NCBI GenBank assembly: GCA_021796435.1
Contig: JAJYXM010000016.1
Coordinates: 1,060,625 to 1,124,624, forward strand
Length of the DNA: 64,000 nt
Source: a bacterium
Lineage (GTDB): Bacteria; Patescibacteriota; Patescibacteriia; 2-12-FULL-60-25
Direction of reading: 5' to 3'
The notes under the pieces are model-generated. The model had not been told where the DNA came from. It ran no database searches and saw nothing but the letters and a program-made list of their open reading frames with translations. Position numbers and translations under genes: made by a program. Below, piece by piece: positions 1 through 9,055 of the stretch. How positions within the stretch are numbered: the first letter of the stretch is position 1; every line of letters begins with the position of its first letter.

Positions 1-174
1 GTTGCGCTTATGGGTAGTGCCGATGACGGCGTTAAATTTCGTGCTTCCAAAGAAATCCTTGACCGTGAGCTTGGTAGTCCCAAAGAGACTATCGAGCACA
101 AGGGTTTATTTGGGAGCGGCCTAAATTATGAACAGATACTCCGGAAAGCAAGAGACAAACCACCCGATGGTTAA
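1..174 (+). CDS. Phage terminase small subunit, C-terminal end (partial)
   Basis: An open frame runs in from the left edge and stops at 172-174. It encodes about 57 residues rich in charged helix-forming residues (FRASKEILDRELGSPKE). This resembles the C-terminal part of phage small terminases, where a phrase like ILDR..GKP is common. It overlaps the start of the large terminase gene by 47 nt, which is a usual arrangement for the pair. The small subunit binds viral DNA and hands it to the large subunit for packaging. The DNA-binding N-terminus is outside the window, so the assignment rests on the short motif and on position. Confidence 0.55.
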   Translation, partial: VALMGSADDGVKFRASKEILDRELGSPKETIEHKGLFGSGLNYEQILRKARDKPPDG

Positions 175-1768
175 GCAACTCATGGAATTCTTGAGGCGTT
201 GCGACGCTGATCCGCAAGAATTCATCGAGGAGTGTCTGTCCATAAAGACCAAGGATCAGCAAGCAGTTCTTTTAAAGCTAAATACCGCTCAATCCCTAAT
301 CTACAAACGGATCAAGCAATTACGAACCCAAGGTAAACCCATTCGTATGATCGTACTCAAAGCAAGACAAGAAGGTGTATCAACACTTTGCGAAGCTCTG
401 ATCTTTGAGCGCACGGTGCGGTTTGAAAATACCAACTCGCTTATCGTTGCCCATGAGCCCGAATCAACCGAAGCAATATTTGCGATGAGCAAATTGTTCT
501 ACGACATGCTTCCGGTGGATGTGAAGCCCATGCGCCGCTACGACAACAAAAAGCAAATGGTATTTGAGAACCCCGAGGAGAAATCCCGAACGGCTGACCC
601 AGGCCTCCGGTCCCGAATGGTGATTGCCACCGCTGACAAGGTAAAGATTGGTCGAGGTCTTACGATCCATAACTTCCACGGCTCCGAAGTAGCGTTTTGG
701 AAGAATGCGAAAGATCTCATGCTCTCGGTCATGCAAGCCATCCCGAATCTAGCCAATACATCGGTATTCCTAGAATCAACGGCAAATGGATTTGGTGGAG
801 ACGGCGAATACTTTTACAAAGCCGTGCAAGACGCGCTGGCTGGCAAAAGCGAATTCGAGCTCATCTTCCTACCATGGCACTTAATGCCTGAATACAGCAT
901 GGAATTCACCAGTGATAAAGAAAAGATAAAGTTTTCCGAATCACTGGATGAATACGAAAAGGATCTCAAGATCAAAGCCAAACTCACCCTTGAACAACTG
1001 AACTGGCGACGTTGGGCAATCTACAACCTTTGCGGTGGCGACACGGAGAAATTCAAACAAGAGTATCCAGCAACCATCGAAGAAGCGTTTGTGGCTTCAA
1101 GCAAAGCAGTCATTCCAAAGCAGTACATAGAAGCCCAAGCCAAATTCGTAAGACCGGCAATCAGAAAGCTTGATGACATCCTGATCTATGAAGAGCCGAA
1201 CCCGCGACACTTCTATAGCTTGGGTGCAGATCCATCCGAGGGTATAGGGCAAGACGATTCCACGATGACCATCATCGACAAGATGACCGGCCGTGAAGTC
1301 GGAAGCTACATTGGGCAGATCCAACCTGACTTGTTTGCCAAGAAAATAAAACAAGCGGCTGAACTGTTCAATAACGCACTTGCCGTCATTGAAATCAACA
1401 ATCACGGATTAGCGGTAATCAATGCGCTCAAAAGCGAATACACGAATATTTATCAGCGAACCGTATTCGATAAAGCCACTAATACCAAACGAAAGGAGCT
1501 TGGCTGGAAGACAACCTATACCACCAAACCTCTCATGGTCGATGACTTTATCGCCGGATTGCGAGACGAGGAAATCGGCCTCTCAAGCCAAGCGACGGTA
1601 GGCCAAATGATGACATTCGTGCATACCAGCGAATCTAACCGGCACGGCATGGGAGCCGAAACCGGACAAAAAGATGACGCATTAATATCGGCAATGCTCT
1701 CATGGCAAGGATTAAAAGAATTGCCTGACGCAATGCCAAGAAAAGGTCGATCCATAAAGCTCTACTAA
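128..1768 (+). CDS. terL: Phage terminase large subunit (TerL)
   Basis: This 546-residue protein is the expected length for TerL, the ATP-driven motor and nuclease that packages DNA into the procapsid. The N-terminal ATPase carries a variant Walker A, KARQEGVST (about residues 78-86), of the R-Q-x-G-S type found in many terminases. An RNase H-like nuclease begins near residue 368 with GADPSEGIGQDDS, whose Asp is a probable metal ligand, and the C-terminus has a second acidic cluster (KDDALISAM). The start ATG lies in a TAAATTATG context without an SD motif. It is followed after 1 nt by the portal gene, the standard order in tailed phages. Confidence 0.9.
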   Translation: MNRYSGKQETNHPMVKQLMEFLRRCDADPQEFIEECLSIKTKDQQAVLLKLNTAQSLIYKRIKQLRTQGKPIRMIVLKARQEGVSTLCEALIFERTVRFENTNSLIVAHEPESTEAIFAMSKLFYDMLPVDVKPMRRYDNKKQMVFENPEEKSRTADPGLRSRMVIATADKVKIGRGLTIHNFHGSEVAFWKNAKDLMLSVMQAIPNLANTSVFLESTANGFGGDGEYFYKAVQDALAGKSEFELIFLPWHLMPEYSMEFTSDKEKIKFSESLDEYEKDLKIKAKLTLEQLNWRRWAIYNLCGGDTEKFKQEYPATIEEAFVASSKAVIPKQYIEAQAKFVRPAIRKLDDILIYEEPNPRHFYSLGADPSEGIGQDDSTMTIIDKMTGREVGSYIGQIQPDLFAKKIKQAAELFNNALAVIEINNHGLAVINALKSEYTNIYQRTVFDKATNTKRKELGWKTTYTTKPLMVDDFIAGLRDEEIGLSSQATVGQMMTFVHTSESNRHGMGAETGQKDDALISAMLSWQGLKELPDAMPRKGRSIKLY

Positions 1769-1769
1769 T

Positions 1770-3662
1770 ATGGCCACTACCAAACAACTACAAAAATTTA
1801 ATACCGAGTACGATGAAGCAAAAAAGAACTTCATGTACTATTTCAAACCCGAATTCGATCGGGCGTATAAGCTATTTTCATCGTACAACGGCGATCGCGC
1901 CGAACAGCTAGAACAAACGACCGATGGCGAGGTCTGGCAATCCAATGTCTTTATTCCTCAAGTCTTTTCATACATCAAAACCTTTTTGCAAAAGACCGTT
2001 GGCATTACTCCAGACTTCAAACTTGAGGGCAAGAACAGTGAAGCCATGAAAGATCTCATCTTGTGGCTTTGGGAGATTGGCATGTCGGATGACTTGATTG
2101 ATTATTTCCTCCAAGTCTTTATCTGCGGTACGACCATCGGCAAAGACTTCCTGCGTAAGGAAACCAAAAAGAAACGTAAAAAAGAGATTGGCTTGCTCGA
2201 TAACATTAAGCGTCTCGTTTTCAGAACAGAAACATCCAAGGTTGTCTTTCGGCCTGACTTCGATCCGGTGGACATTTATAACTTCTACCCTCATCCGAGG
2301 ATGAAAAAGATGGCCGACAACTTTCCGGTATTCCATCGCTACGTACTCACACTGGATGAAATGAAAGCCCAATATTCGGATGTACCGGCAAACACATGGA
2401 ATCAATTTGTCGATAAAGACGGCGAAGTCATCAAGTCTGGTGGGGACACCACGGATTATGCCTATGTGCGGAAAGAGGTTTTGCTTCAACTCCGCAAAAG
2501 CATTAAAGAGCCAACTAAGGCCTCAACACCAATACAGGGCAATCCAAACAATCCGGTTCAACTACCAACGAGCGATGAAAAATTATTTGAGGTTGTTGAG
2601 CGTTGGGTGGATGACCACATGACCGTATTCTTGCCGATGGATGGCACACCGATTGAAATCAAAGATAGCGATAACCCGTACGACCACCAAACAAAACCCT
2701 ATTCTCGCACCGGTTTCTTCCCCCGACCGTTCTCTTTTTACTGGATGGGCATACCAAAACTGGTTGACCATCTCCAAGAACTTTTAAACTCGGTAACCAA
2801 TCAACGAGTGGACGCCGTAACCATGCGAATACACAGCATGATTGCCGCGGCTCCGGTTGCACTGCCCGGCTATAAGCAATCAAGCATTACCGTGCGACCT
2901 CTTGGGATCCTTTGGACGAATGACCCGAATGCCGTTAAAGAACTCAAATTTGGAGATGTAAATTCGTCGGCGTTCGTTGAGCCAAGCCACATCAAAGAAG
3001 CCATGCGAATTGCTGTTGGCATTGATGAATACACGACAACCGCCGGACAAGATAAAAAACAAACGGCAACGGTTGCTTCATTTATGCGTGAAGCAACGCT
3101 TGAGGGCGTCAAACTTTTCCTCATCATGCTCCGCAATTCCTATGTCATGCACTTTGAACATTGGATCTGCATGATTAATCAATTCTGGACGAAGAAATCA
3201 ATCATGCCCGATAAGGCGATTGCCATTCTCGCACGCCACGGTCTCATCAACGAAACAACCGAGAATATCGAGGGACTGTTTGCTTACGAATATGAAATGT
3301 CGCTCGAATCCACATCGAGCCTTGCCACTAGCTCCGAACTCCGCAAATCAAAGGACTTGGAATTATGGGGGCTCATCAAAGACGTAAACGAACTGACCGA
3401 TCCCGAAACTGGCACGGTCTACTCGGTTAAGAAATTCAAAATCCTAATGAAGCTCTTTGAAGATTACGGATGGGAGCCTGACAACTACATCTCGGAAAAT
3501 AAACCAGCACCGGTTAATCCTGTTCCTACCCCACCGGGCCCCGGTGCTGGACTACCGCCCGGCGAAGCTCCGGCTGTAGATCCAAATGAAGCAGGTCTAC
3601 CAGCCGAACCATTGGCCGGTAATGAAATGGGCGCGGCATTTGCCGGTGCCATGAAGCAATAA
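1770..3662 (+). CDS. Phage portal protein
   Basis: This 630-residue protein directly follows terL. Position, length and a mostly alpha-helical middle with a Pro/Gly-rich C-terminal tail fit a podovirus-type portal, the dodecameric ring through which DNA enters and leaves the head. The segment around residues 300-360 (FFPRPFSFYWMGIPKLVDHLQELLNS, quoted in part) resembles the stem and clip region of portals of the P22/T7 type, which often have a G.P..... LQ..LN pattern. No enzymatic motif is expected. The gene starts 1 nt after terL and is probably translated from the same message. Confidence 0.85.
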   Translation: MATTKQLQKFNTEYDEAKKNFMYYFKPEFDRAYKLFSSYNGDRAEQLEQTTDGEVWQSNVFIPQVFSYIKTFLQKTVGITPDFKLEGKNSEAMKDLILWLWEIGMSDDLIDYFLQVFICGTTIGKDFLRKETKKKRKKEIGLLDNIKRLVFRTETSKVVFRPDFDPVDIYNFYPHPRMKKMADNFPVFHRYVLTLDEMKAQYSDVPANTWNQFVDKDGEVIKSGGDTTDYAYVRKEVLLQLRKSIKEPTKASTPIQGNPNNPVQLPTSDEKLFEVVERWVDDHMTVFLPMDGTPIEIKDSDNPYDHQTKPYSRTGFFPRPFSFYWMGIPKLVDHLQELLNSVTNQRVDAVTMRIHSMIAAAPVALPGYKQSSITVRPLGILWTNDPNAVKELKFGDVNSSAFVEPSHIKEAMRIAVGIDEYTTTAGQDKKQTATVASFMREATLEGVKLFLIMLRNSYVMHFEHWICMINQFWTKKSIMPDKAIAILARHGLINETTENIEGLFAYEYEMSLESTSSLATSSELRKSKDLELWGLIKDVNELTDPETGTVYSVKKFKILMKLFEDYGWEPDNYISENKPAPVNPVPTPPGPGAGLPPGEAPAVDPNEAGLPAEPLAGNEMGAAFAGAMKQ

Positions 3663-3666
3663 ACTT

Positions 3667-3903
3667 ATGAATGAATTAAACAAAACAACCGAAGAGACAA
3701 TAAGCAACTTGTATGAGACCAAGTATTTTGAAGCATTGTCTGACCTTATTGCCAACGAACTTGAAATCACCAAGACATGGCTACTCAACAAACAACTCAC
3801 TGCTGATGAAATTCGGTTTTATCAAGGTCGAGCCGAAGGTCTTGGTGTAATTCTCTTACGAATTAAAACCATCCACGAACAAACTATGAAAGCACCAACA
3901 TAA
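3667..3903 (+). CDS. Small phage protein of unknown function
   Basis: This 78-residue ORF lies 4 nt after the portal gene and before a structured intergenic region. It is predicted to be all helical, with many Glu, Lys and Leu residues, and has no Cys and no membrane segment. In tailed phages this slot between portal and scaffold often holds a small head-completion or scaffold-associated protein, but I recognise no family. The start context is ATAAACTTATG, with no SD, like the other genes of the module. Confidence 0.6.
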   Translation: MNELNKTTEETISNLYETKYFEALSDLIANELEITKTWLLNKQLTADEIRFYQGRAEGLGVILLRIKTIHEQTMKAPT

Positions 3904-3919
3904 CATCCAACAATTCAAA

Positions 3920-3982
3920 GGAAATCGCCAAAATTTTGAGAGGTTCAGCTGGCCTCTTAAGATGGGATTTCTGGCGATTTCC
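3920..3982 (+). other. Long imperfect stem-loop in phage intergenic region
   Basis: An 11-bp perfect inverted repeat (GGAAATCGCCA at 3920-3930, TGGCGATTTCC at 3972-3982) encloses a smaller stem (AGAGG/CCTCT). It lies between the upstream head genes and the scaffold gene, just before a terminator hairpin. It may be an RNA processing site or part of a transcription-attenuating structure. The 5' arm sequence recurs at 18,911-18,921 in the structured RNA at the end of the phage. Confidence 0.5.
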
Positions 3983-3997
3983 ACATCTTGAGAAGCC

Positions 3998-4028
3998 AAC
4001 CGAGCCTCCGCAAAGGGGCTCGGTTTAA
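3998..4028 (+). terminator. Rho-independent-type terminator before the scaffold gene
   Basis: A 9-bp stem (AACCGAGCC with GGCTCGGTT) with an 8-nt loop is followed by TTAATTAAT. It probably separates terminase and portal expression from the more strongly expressed capsid genes. The T-tract is short, so partial read-through is likely. Confidence 0.6.
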
Positions 4029-4103
4029 TTAATAGCTGGACGCCAAAGTATGACCGTGTGAGGCCGGTCAGAAAAAGGATCAATCCTGCTATCTAAAAAG
4101 CCT

Positions 4104-4958
4104 ATGGACAACAAAAACAATTCCGGCGCCGATCCGAATGCAAAGCCAGAGACACCGTCTTTTGACGATGCAGTCGGTAAGGAACAACCGGTAAATGCAA
4201 TTCCGTCGGGCACTCCGAGCGGAGACCAACCTGACAAGAAACCGGACGCCTCGAAACCCGAGGATCAATCCGGCGGTACGCCGAACGATAAAGGCGGAAG
4301 TCCCGAGGGTAAACAACCCGAGGGCGATAAGTCCTTTTGGGGAAAGTTTAAGAGCGAAGATGACGCACGACGCTCTTATGACGAAGCCCAAACCAAGATT
4401 ATCGAGCAAGGCAAAGAACTCAATGAGCTCAAAGCCTCTAATGAGAAAAACGATCAGTTTCTCTCAATCCTCGATAAAGCGTTGACCAAGCAACCACAAC
4501 TCGCAGAACAACTCAAAGCGGCTCTTGCCGAAGCAATGAAAGCTGGCGAGGGTGCGGATCCCACAAAGGACGAGCCCGATATTGAAGCCCTGCTTGATAA
4601 GAAGCTGGAAGAACGGGAGACGAAAGCAAAAACCAAGACCGAGATCGACAAATGGATTGCCGATCACGAGGATTTCAAAGATCCCGAAATCGGACACAAG
4701 GTGCTCGATGTTATCGAGAAAGAAAAACTCCCATTCAACGCTCGGACGCTTCAACTGGCTTACGATTCGATCACAAAGGATTCGCAAGCAAAGAAAGCGG
4801 CCGATGAAGCTCTTAAAAAAGAAGAGGTTAAAAATCTCGAGCGTGAAAATGCGTCGGGTGTCGGCGGTGGCCAACCGGCCAACAAAGGCGACACACCACA
4901 AGACAGTCCCTTTGATGATCTTGTGGGCTCAAGTATCAACCCAAATAAAGTCCGGTAA
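4104..4958 (+). CDS. Putative phage scaffolding protein
   Basis: This 284-residue, highly charged protein lies immediately upstream of the major capsid gene, the usual place for the scaffold. Residues 1-80 are low-complexity and rich in Pro, Gly, Asp and Lys. The region 85-250 is predicted helical and coiled (YDEAQTKIIEQGKELNELK and similar). The C-terminus is again Gly-rich. Scaffolds guide capsid assembly and then leave or are degraded. No protease catalytic motif is visible, so a fused maturation protease is unlikely. The start context is AAAGCCTATG without an SD. Assignment is by position and composition. Confidence 0.65.
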   Translation: MDNKNNSGADPNAKPETPSFDDAVGKEQPVNAIPSGTPSGDQPDKKPDASKPEDQSGGTPNDKGGSPEGKQPEGDKSFWGKFKSEDDARRSYDEAQTKIIEQGKELNELKASNEKNDQFLSILDKALTKQPQLAEQLKAALAEAMKAGEGADPTKDEPDIEALLDKKLEERETKAKTKTEIDKWIADHEDFKDPEIGHKVLDVIEKEKLPFNARTLQLAYDSITKDSQAKKAADEALKKEEVKNLERENASGVGGGQPANKGDTPQDSPFDDLVGSSINPNKVR

Positions 4959-5014
4959 CCCTTATTGGATTCGAGGTCTCGTAAGCGGTTGCTGGCCTGT
5001 AACAACTACAACCT

Positions 5015-6238
5015 ATGGCAGAACCAACCCACATCATCGGATCGAGAAATACGCTGACGATTGAACAATCCCAGCGTATCCCCGATGTCGATGACAAAAT
5101 TTTCCTCCTTGAACCTGGCGAGTCTCCGCTTACGGCTTTCTTGACCCAAATCGGAAAGATCGGTGACGGCGGCGGCAAGTTCAAGGGCATGGCTCTCCAA
5201 AAGAGAACCGTGTACAACCCGGAATTCATGGAATATGAGGACCAGTATTCCGGTGTCTGGGCGCAGATCAACAATGGTGCTGGATATTCATCCGGTGCCA
5301 CTGCTCTCGTCGTGGACAACCCCAGTGCCGCCATCTTCACCAAGTTCGATCTGATTAAAAACACTCGAACCGGTGAAATCATGCGCGTTACAGCAGTCGA
5401 CTATTCGACCCAAACTCTCACGGTTACCCGTGGAGCCGGTGCGACTGCGGCCGCCGCTATCAACGATAACGACTGGCTCTTGGTCATCGGCCCTGCGTTT
5501 GAAGAAGGATCAAAGTCTGGTGATTCCAATACGACCAAACTCGTAAAGGTCACCAACTTTACCCAAATCTTCAAAACGAAGTTCGGGGTCACCCAAACCG
5601 AAAATGCCTCAAAGCTTTATCCATCCGGCAACCCCGGTGCGGACTTGAAGTACCTGCGTGCAAAGCACGGTATCGAACAAGCCAAGAAGATCGAGCGCGC
5701 ATATTGGTTTGGTGAAAAGAAAGAAGTTACCGGTCCAGATGGCAAACCATTGCGTCTCACCGGTGGCATTCTTGAGGCGATTATCGCCGCTGGCAACGTG
5801 CAAGACGAAGCCGCTTCGTCTCTCACCGAGCCGGAGTTCCGATCGTTCTTGCAGAACTATGCCTTTAAGTACGGCTCGTCCGAAAAGTATTTCTTCTGCG
5901 GAAATACCGTACTTGGCTACCTGGAGGGCTTTGCAACTTCCAAGATGTACATCGTACCGAGCGATAAAACTTACGGCGTTGAAATCCGCAAGTTCCAATC
6001 GTCATTCGGCACGCTGAACATTGTTCGCCACCCGATGTTCGACAACCAGTACGCCGGTATGGGCGTGGTGGTCGATCTTTCTACGCTCAAGCATTGTCCA
6101 TTGAATGGCCGAGACACCATGCTCGAAACCAACATCCAAGACAATGACGCTGACGAGGAAGTCGATCAGTACAAGTCCGAAGCCGGTTTGCAGAGGTGCA
6201 ATTTCGAGAAGAATGCACTTTTGAAGGGCGTCGCCTAA
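5015..6238 (+). CDS. Major capsid protein, DUF5309/SU10-like
   Basis: This 407-residue protein has the N-terminal pattern of the DUF5309 (SU10 major capsid) family: LTIEQSQRIPDVDDKIFLLEPGESPLTAFL, here given only to show the conserved IPDVDDKI..LEP..SPL core. The family adopts the HK97 fold and forms the icosahedral shell. The gene follows the putative scaffold and is followed by a strong hairpin at 6255-6299, consistent with a highly expressed transcript. The start is ACAACCTATG with no SD. The family assignment is from recognition of the N-terminal motif and context, not from a profile search. Confidence 0.8.
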   Translation: MAEPTHIIGSRNTLTIEQSQRIPDVDDKIFLLEPGESPLTAFLTQIGKIGDGGGKFKGMALQKRTVYNPEFMEYEDQYSGVWAQINNGAGYSSGATALVVDNPSAAIFTKFDLIKNTRTGEIMRVTAVDYSTQTLTVTRGAGATAAAAINDNDWLLVIGPAFEEGSKSGDSNTTKLVKVTNFTQIFKTKFGVTQTENASKLYPSGNPGADLKYLRAKHGIEQAKKIERAYWFGEKKEVTGPDGKPLRLTGGILEAIIAAGNVQDEAASSLTEPEFRSFLQNYAFKYGSSEKYFFCGNTVLGYLEGFATSKMYIVPSDKTYGVEIRKFQSSFGTLNIVRHPMFDNQYAGMGVVVDLSTLKHCPLNGRDTMLETNIQDNDADEEVDQYKSEAGLQRCNFEKNALLKGVA

Positions 6239-6254
6239 TCGGATCAACGGCTCT

Positions 6255-6299
6255 GCTCTGACTCGCTGGCTTTCACTCATGGAAGCCAGGAGTAAGAGC
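6255..6299 (+). terminator. Hairpin after the major capsid gene
   Basis: A nested stem (GCTCT/AGAGC, ACTC/GAGT, CTGGCTT/AAGCCAG) lies 17 nt after the capsid stop. There is no T-run behind it, so it may stabilise the capsid mRNA 3' end or cause only partial termination. Confidence 0.5.
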
Positions 6300-6334
6300 G
6301 GAAGCCAGCAATTACAAATTAATCATTCACATCT

Positions 6335-6703
6335 ATGGCTAAATTTAATTCCCACATCAAATCCCTAAGAATCGTTCTCAAACCGGCAGTGCCGACATTT
6401 GAGGGCGGTATGAAAGTCGGCGATGTTGCGGGCAAGTATGCCCAGTTCGTCGATGGTCAGTTCGAGACCAATGACGAAGAAGTCATTGCCAAGCTCGAAT
6501 CATTACCAACATTCGGCGTTGATTTCTGGAAAGCGTCGGATGAGCAACAGCAAGAATCCAATGAGCCGGAGGTCGACGGCGACTTGCAGAAACACACAAA
6601 GAAAGAGCTTCAAGCGATGGCCGAAGAAAAAGGCATTGAACTTGATGGATCAGAAACGAAAGATCGCCTGATCGAACTCCTGCAAGAGAAGCAAGAAAAC
6701 TAA
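6335..6703 (+). CDS. Small phage protein with C-terminal SAP/HeH-like domain
   Basis: This 122-residue protein has a beta-rich N-terminus (residues 1-60) and an acidic linker. The C-terminal 35 residues read like a helix-extended-helix (SAP, HeH or Rho-N) fold: KHTKKELQAMAEEKGIEL followed by ETKDRLIELL. Such domains bind nucleic acid and are common at the ends of phage head-tail joining proteins. It lies between the capsid gene and another virion gene. A head-completion role is likely but not shown. Confidence 0.6.
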   Translation: MAKFNSHIKSLRIVLKPAVPTFEGGMKVGDVAGKYAQFVDGQFETNDEEVIAKLESLPTFGVDFWKASDEQQQESNEPEVDGDLQKHTKKELQAMAEEKGIELDGSETKDRLIELLQEKQEN

Positions 6704-6715
6704 ACATCCACGCTT

Positions 6716-7495
6716 ATGGCAATCGTATCTGCTGACCTAAAAGAATATAAGTCGAATGCCACGAACTCGGACGGACAAGATATTTCCGCAACCGAAGTAG
6801 TGGACAATACCGACAATAACTTGTTCACCGACATAACCGGTGATGAGGCGGCCGCTGGCGGTACGGAATATCGCAAGATTTTCCGTAAGAACACGCACGG
6901 CTCGCTCACATGGCAAAACGTGGTTACGTGGCTTTTGAGCCAACCCACCAACGCCGCATTGTCATTTGGTTTTGGTATCAACCATACCGATGACGCCGAC
7001 GGAGCCCAAGGCAACATGTCGGCATTCGGTGCGAATGCCGTTGTTGCAGTAGTTTCCGATGGCGCTGATACCCGACAAATAACTGTTGTCGGTGAAGACG
7101 CGTCCGGAAATAAACAATCAGAAAACTTAACCCTCAACGGTACAACCGAAGTTGTGGGAGCTTTGACGTTCTCAAAACTCTATGGAGCCTATGCGGCTTC
7201 ACTCTCCGGATCTCGCACCGTAACTATTCGACAAGGATCTGGTGGCACTACCCGAGGCACTATCGCGCCAAATAAAAAGATTAGTTTTATTTGGTACGGC
7301 AAAAAGTACTCCGGTGGATCATTGGTTAACGCCGAGGGTGGCGACATGAACAGCAAAGCTACTGGCATGAAAAATGGCGACATTGCTTCAGCCGGAAACT
7401 TTGGCTTGTGGTATCGCATTACGTGGCCAGCTGGGGCCGGTGCGGTAACCGCTAACTCAACACAAGTGAAGTCCGAGGGCGATACCGCCGCATAA
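6716..7495 (+). CDS. Putative virion structural protein
   Basis: This 259-residue protein is rich in Gly, Ala, Thr and Asn and is predicted mostly beta. Residues 100-180 have short repeating beta strands (ITVVGEDASGN, LTLNGTTEV), as in head decoration or fibre proteins. I do not recognise a family. It starts 12 nt after the SAP-like gene and ends 12 nt before the beta-helix protein, so it belongs to the late structural operon. Start context CGCTTATG, no SD. Confidence 0.6.
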   Translation: MAIVSADLKEYKSNATNSDGQDISATEVVDNTDNNLFTDITGDEAAAGGTEYRKIFRKNTHGSLTWQNVVTWLLSQPTNAALSFGFGINHTDDADGAQGNMSAFGANAVVAVVSDGADTRQITVVGEDASGNKQSENLTLNGTTEVVGALTFSKLYGAYAASLSGSRTVTIRQGSGGTTRGTIAPNKKISFIWYGKKYSGGSLVNAEGGDMNSKATGMKNGDIASAGNFGLWYRITWPAGAGAVTANSTQVKSEGDTAA

Positions 7496-7507
7496 CACTT
7501 ATAACCT

Positions 7508-9049
7508 ATGGCCAAAACTTTTCTCACCAAAAAGAACAATGCCAAAAGCACAATCACTGACAATCCTCTCGGATCGGGAGCGACTACTTTGAATGTGCAA
7601 TCTGGCGATGGTGCAAAGTTTCCGGCCGCCCCATTCCATGCCACGCTCTACACAACAGACGCGGCACTTGGGGAGATTGTAAGAGTAACGGCAAAGTCTA
7701 CCGACGCCTTCACGATCACACGAGCCCAAGAAGGCACATCTGCCCAGTCATGGGCGCAAAACGCTCACATTGAACTTCTGGTAACCGCCAAGATGTTTGA
7801 TGACTTGCAAGCTCGAACCGAAGTCGTTGTAGCAACGGATGGATCCGGTGATTACAACTGCGACGGCACGGCTGATGAGACGGAAATCAACGAAGCGATA
7901 AGCAATTTGCCGTCCGGTGGTGGTGTCGTTGTTCTCAAAAAAGGAACATATACCATTGCCGGAAACATCAACATCTTGAAAAGCAACGTCATCCTGCGTG
8001 GCGAGGGAAAATCCACCAAGATCACCATGGCTAATGCAACCAACGTTGACATGATCCAAGTTGGGAACGGATCAACCATCGTGAATGATTGCGTGGTTGA
8101 AGACTTGCTAGTGGATGGTAACAAAGCAAATCAAACATCGCTCGGTGCGGCCATTGTGATATATGGCTCATCCGGCACGAAAGCACTCCGCAATATCGTG
8201 CGTGGCTGTCGCCTGACAAACTGCAACTTGGATTGTCTAAAGCTCATCTACGCCGATAAAAGCATTATTGAAAACAATGTCATTGATGAAAATACCGGCG
8301 GTGCTGGTATCGGTATTTTCTCAAGCTCACAAACAAACAACATCATTGGGAACACTCTGATCCATAACCAGTATGGGGTTTATTCAAATGCCCACTACAA
8401 CAATGTCGCTGGCAATCTGTTTGTTGATAACACCACGTACGGCGTGTATCTCAATGGCGTTGTGAACTTCAACGTGTCCGGCAACTGGTTTGGAAGCGTT
8501 GCATTTTTCCAAACCGGCGTGTACTTGGCGGCCAGTACCGCAAGAACTGCGATCACCGGTAACAGTTTCTATCAGCCATATCGTGCGATTCTAGGTGCGG
8601 CTGATTCAAACGTGATTGGAAACACGATTAGTGGTAACAGCATTTATCTCGCAAACCAAGAAGCGATCTATTTGCAAGCCGGAGCAAATCAAAACGCCAT
8701 CGTGGGCAACACGATCCGCTCAACCGCAATGCACGCTATCAGAATCCGCGGATCCAAAAACGTTATCTCAAGCAACATGCTAATTGATAACGGCACGGGA
8801 ACTAACAACACCTACAGCGACATTTATCTCGATGACAACGGTAGCACTTTTTCGACGTACAACACGGTCATTGGCAATAACTGCCAAGCGGCCGCCGCAA
8901 ATAAGGTGGCATACCACATTCGAGAGAATGCCAGTGGCGATGACTTCAATCTGGTTATCGGCAATGTGTGCAAGGACGGCGTTACCGCTCAAATCTCATT
9001 GCAAGGTACGAACTCGGTGCGAGGTACAAACATACCGGCGTCCGGATAA
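7508..9049 (+). CDS. Parallel beta-helix protein, putative tail spike
   Basis: This 513-residue protein has a beta N-terminal region (1-105) and then a right-handed parallel beta-helix. Short turns rich in Asn and Gly recur about every 22-25 residues, for example NVILRGEG, NIIGNTLI, NNVAGNLF, NVIGNTIS and NAIVGNTI. This NosD/pectate-lyase-like pattern is typical of phage tail spikes that bind or cut surface polysaccharide. No catalytic residues can be assigned by eye. In a wall-bearing host it would act in adsorption. The start follows ATAACCTATG. Confidence 0.75.
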   Translation: MAKTFLTKKNNAKSTITDNPLGSGATTLNVQSGDGAKFPAAPFHATLYTTDAALGEIVRVTAKSTDAFTITRAQEGTSAQSWAQNAHIELLVTAKMFDDLQARTEVVVATDGSGDYNCDGTADETEINEAISNLPSGGGVVVLKKGTYTIAGNINILKSNVILRGEGKSTKITMANATNVDMIQVGNGSTIVNDCVVEDLLVDGNKANQTSLGAAIVIYGSSGTKALRNIVRGCRLTNCNLDCLKLIYADKSIIENNVIDENTGGAGIGIFSSSQTNNIIGNTLIHNQYGVYSNAHYNNVAGNLFVDNTTYGVYLNGVVNFNVSGNWFGSVAFFQTGVYLAASTARTAITGNSFYQPYRAILGAADSNVIGNTISGNSIYLANQEAIYLQAGANQNAIVGNTIRSTAMHAIRIRGSKNVISSNMLIDNGTGTNNTYSDIYLDDNGSTFSTYNTVIGNNCQAAAANKVAYHIRENASGDDFNLVIGNVCKDGVTAQISLQGTNSVRGTNIPASG

Positions 9050-9055
9050 ACACTT

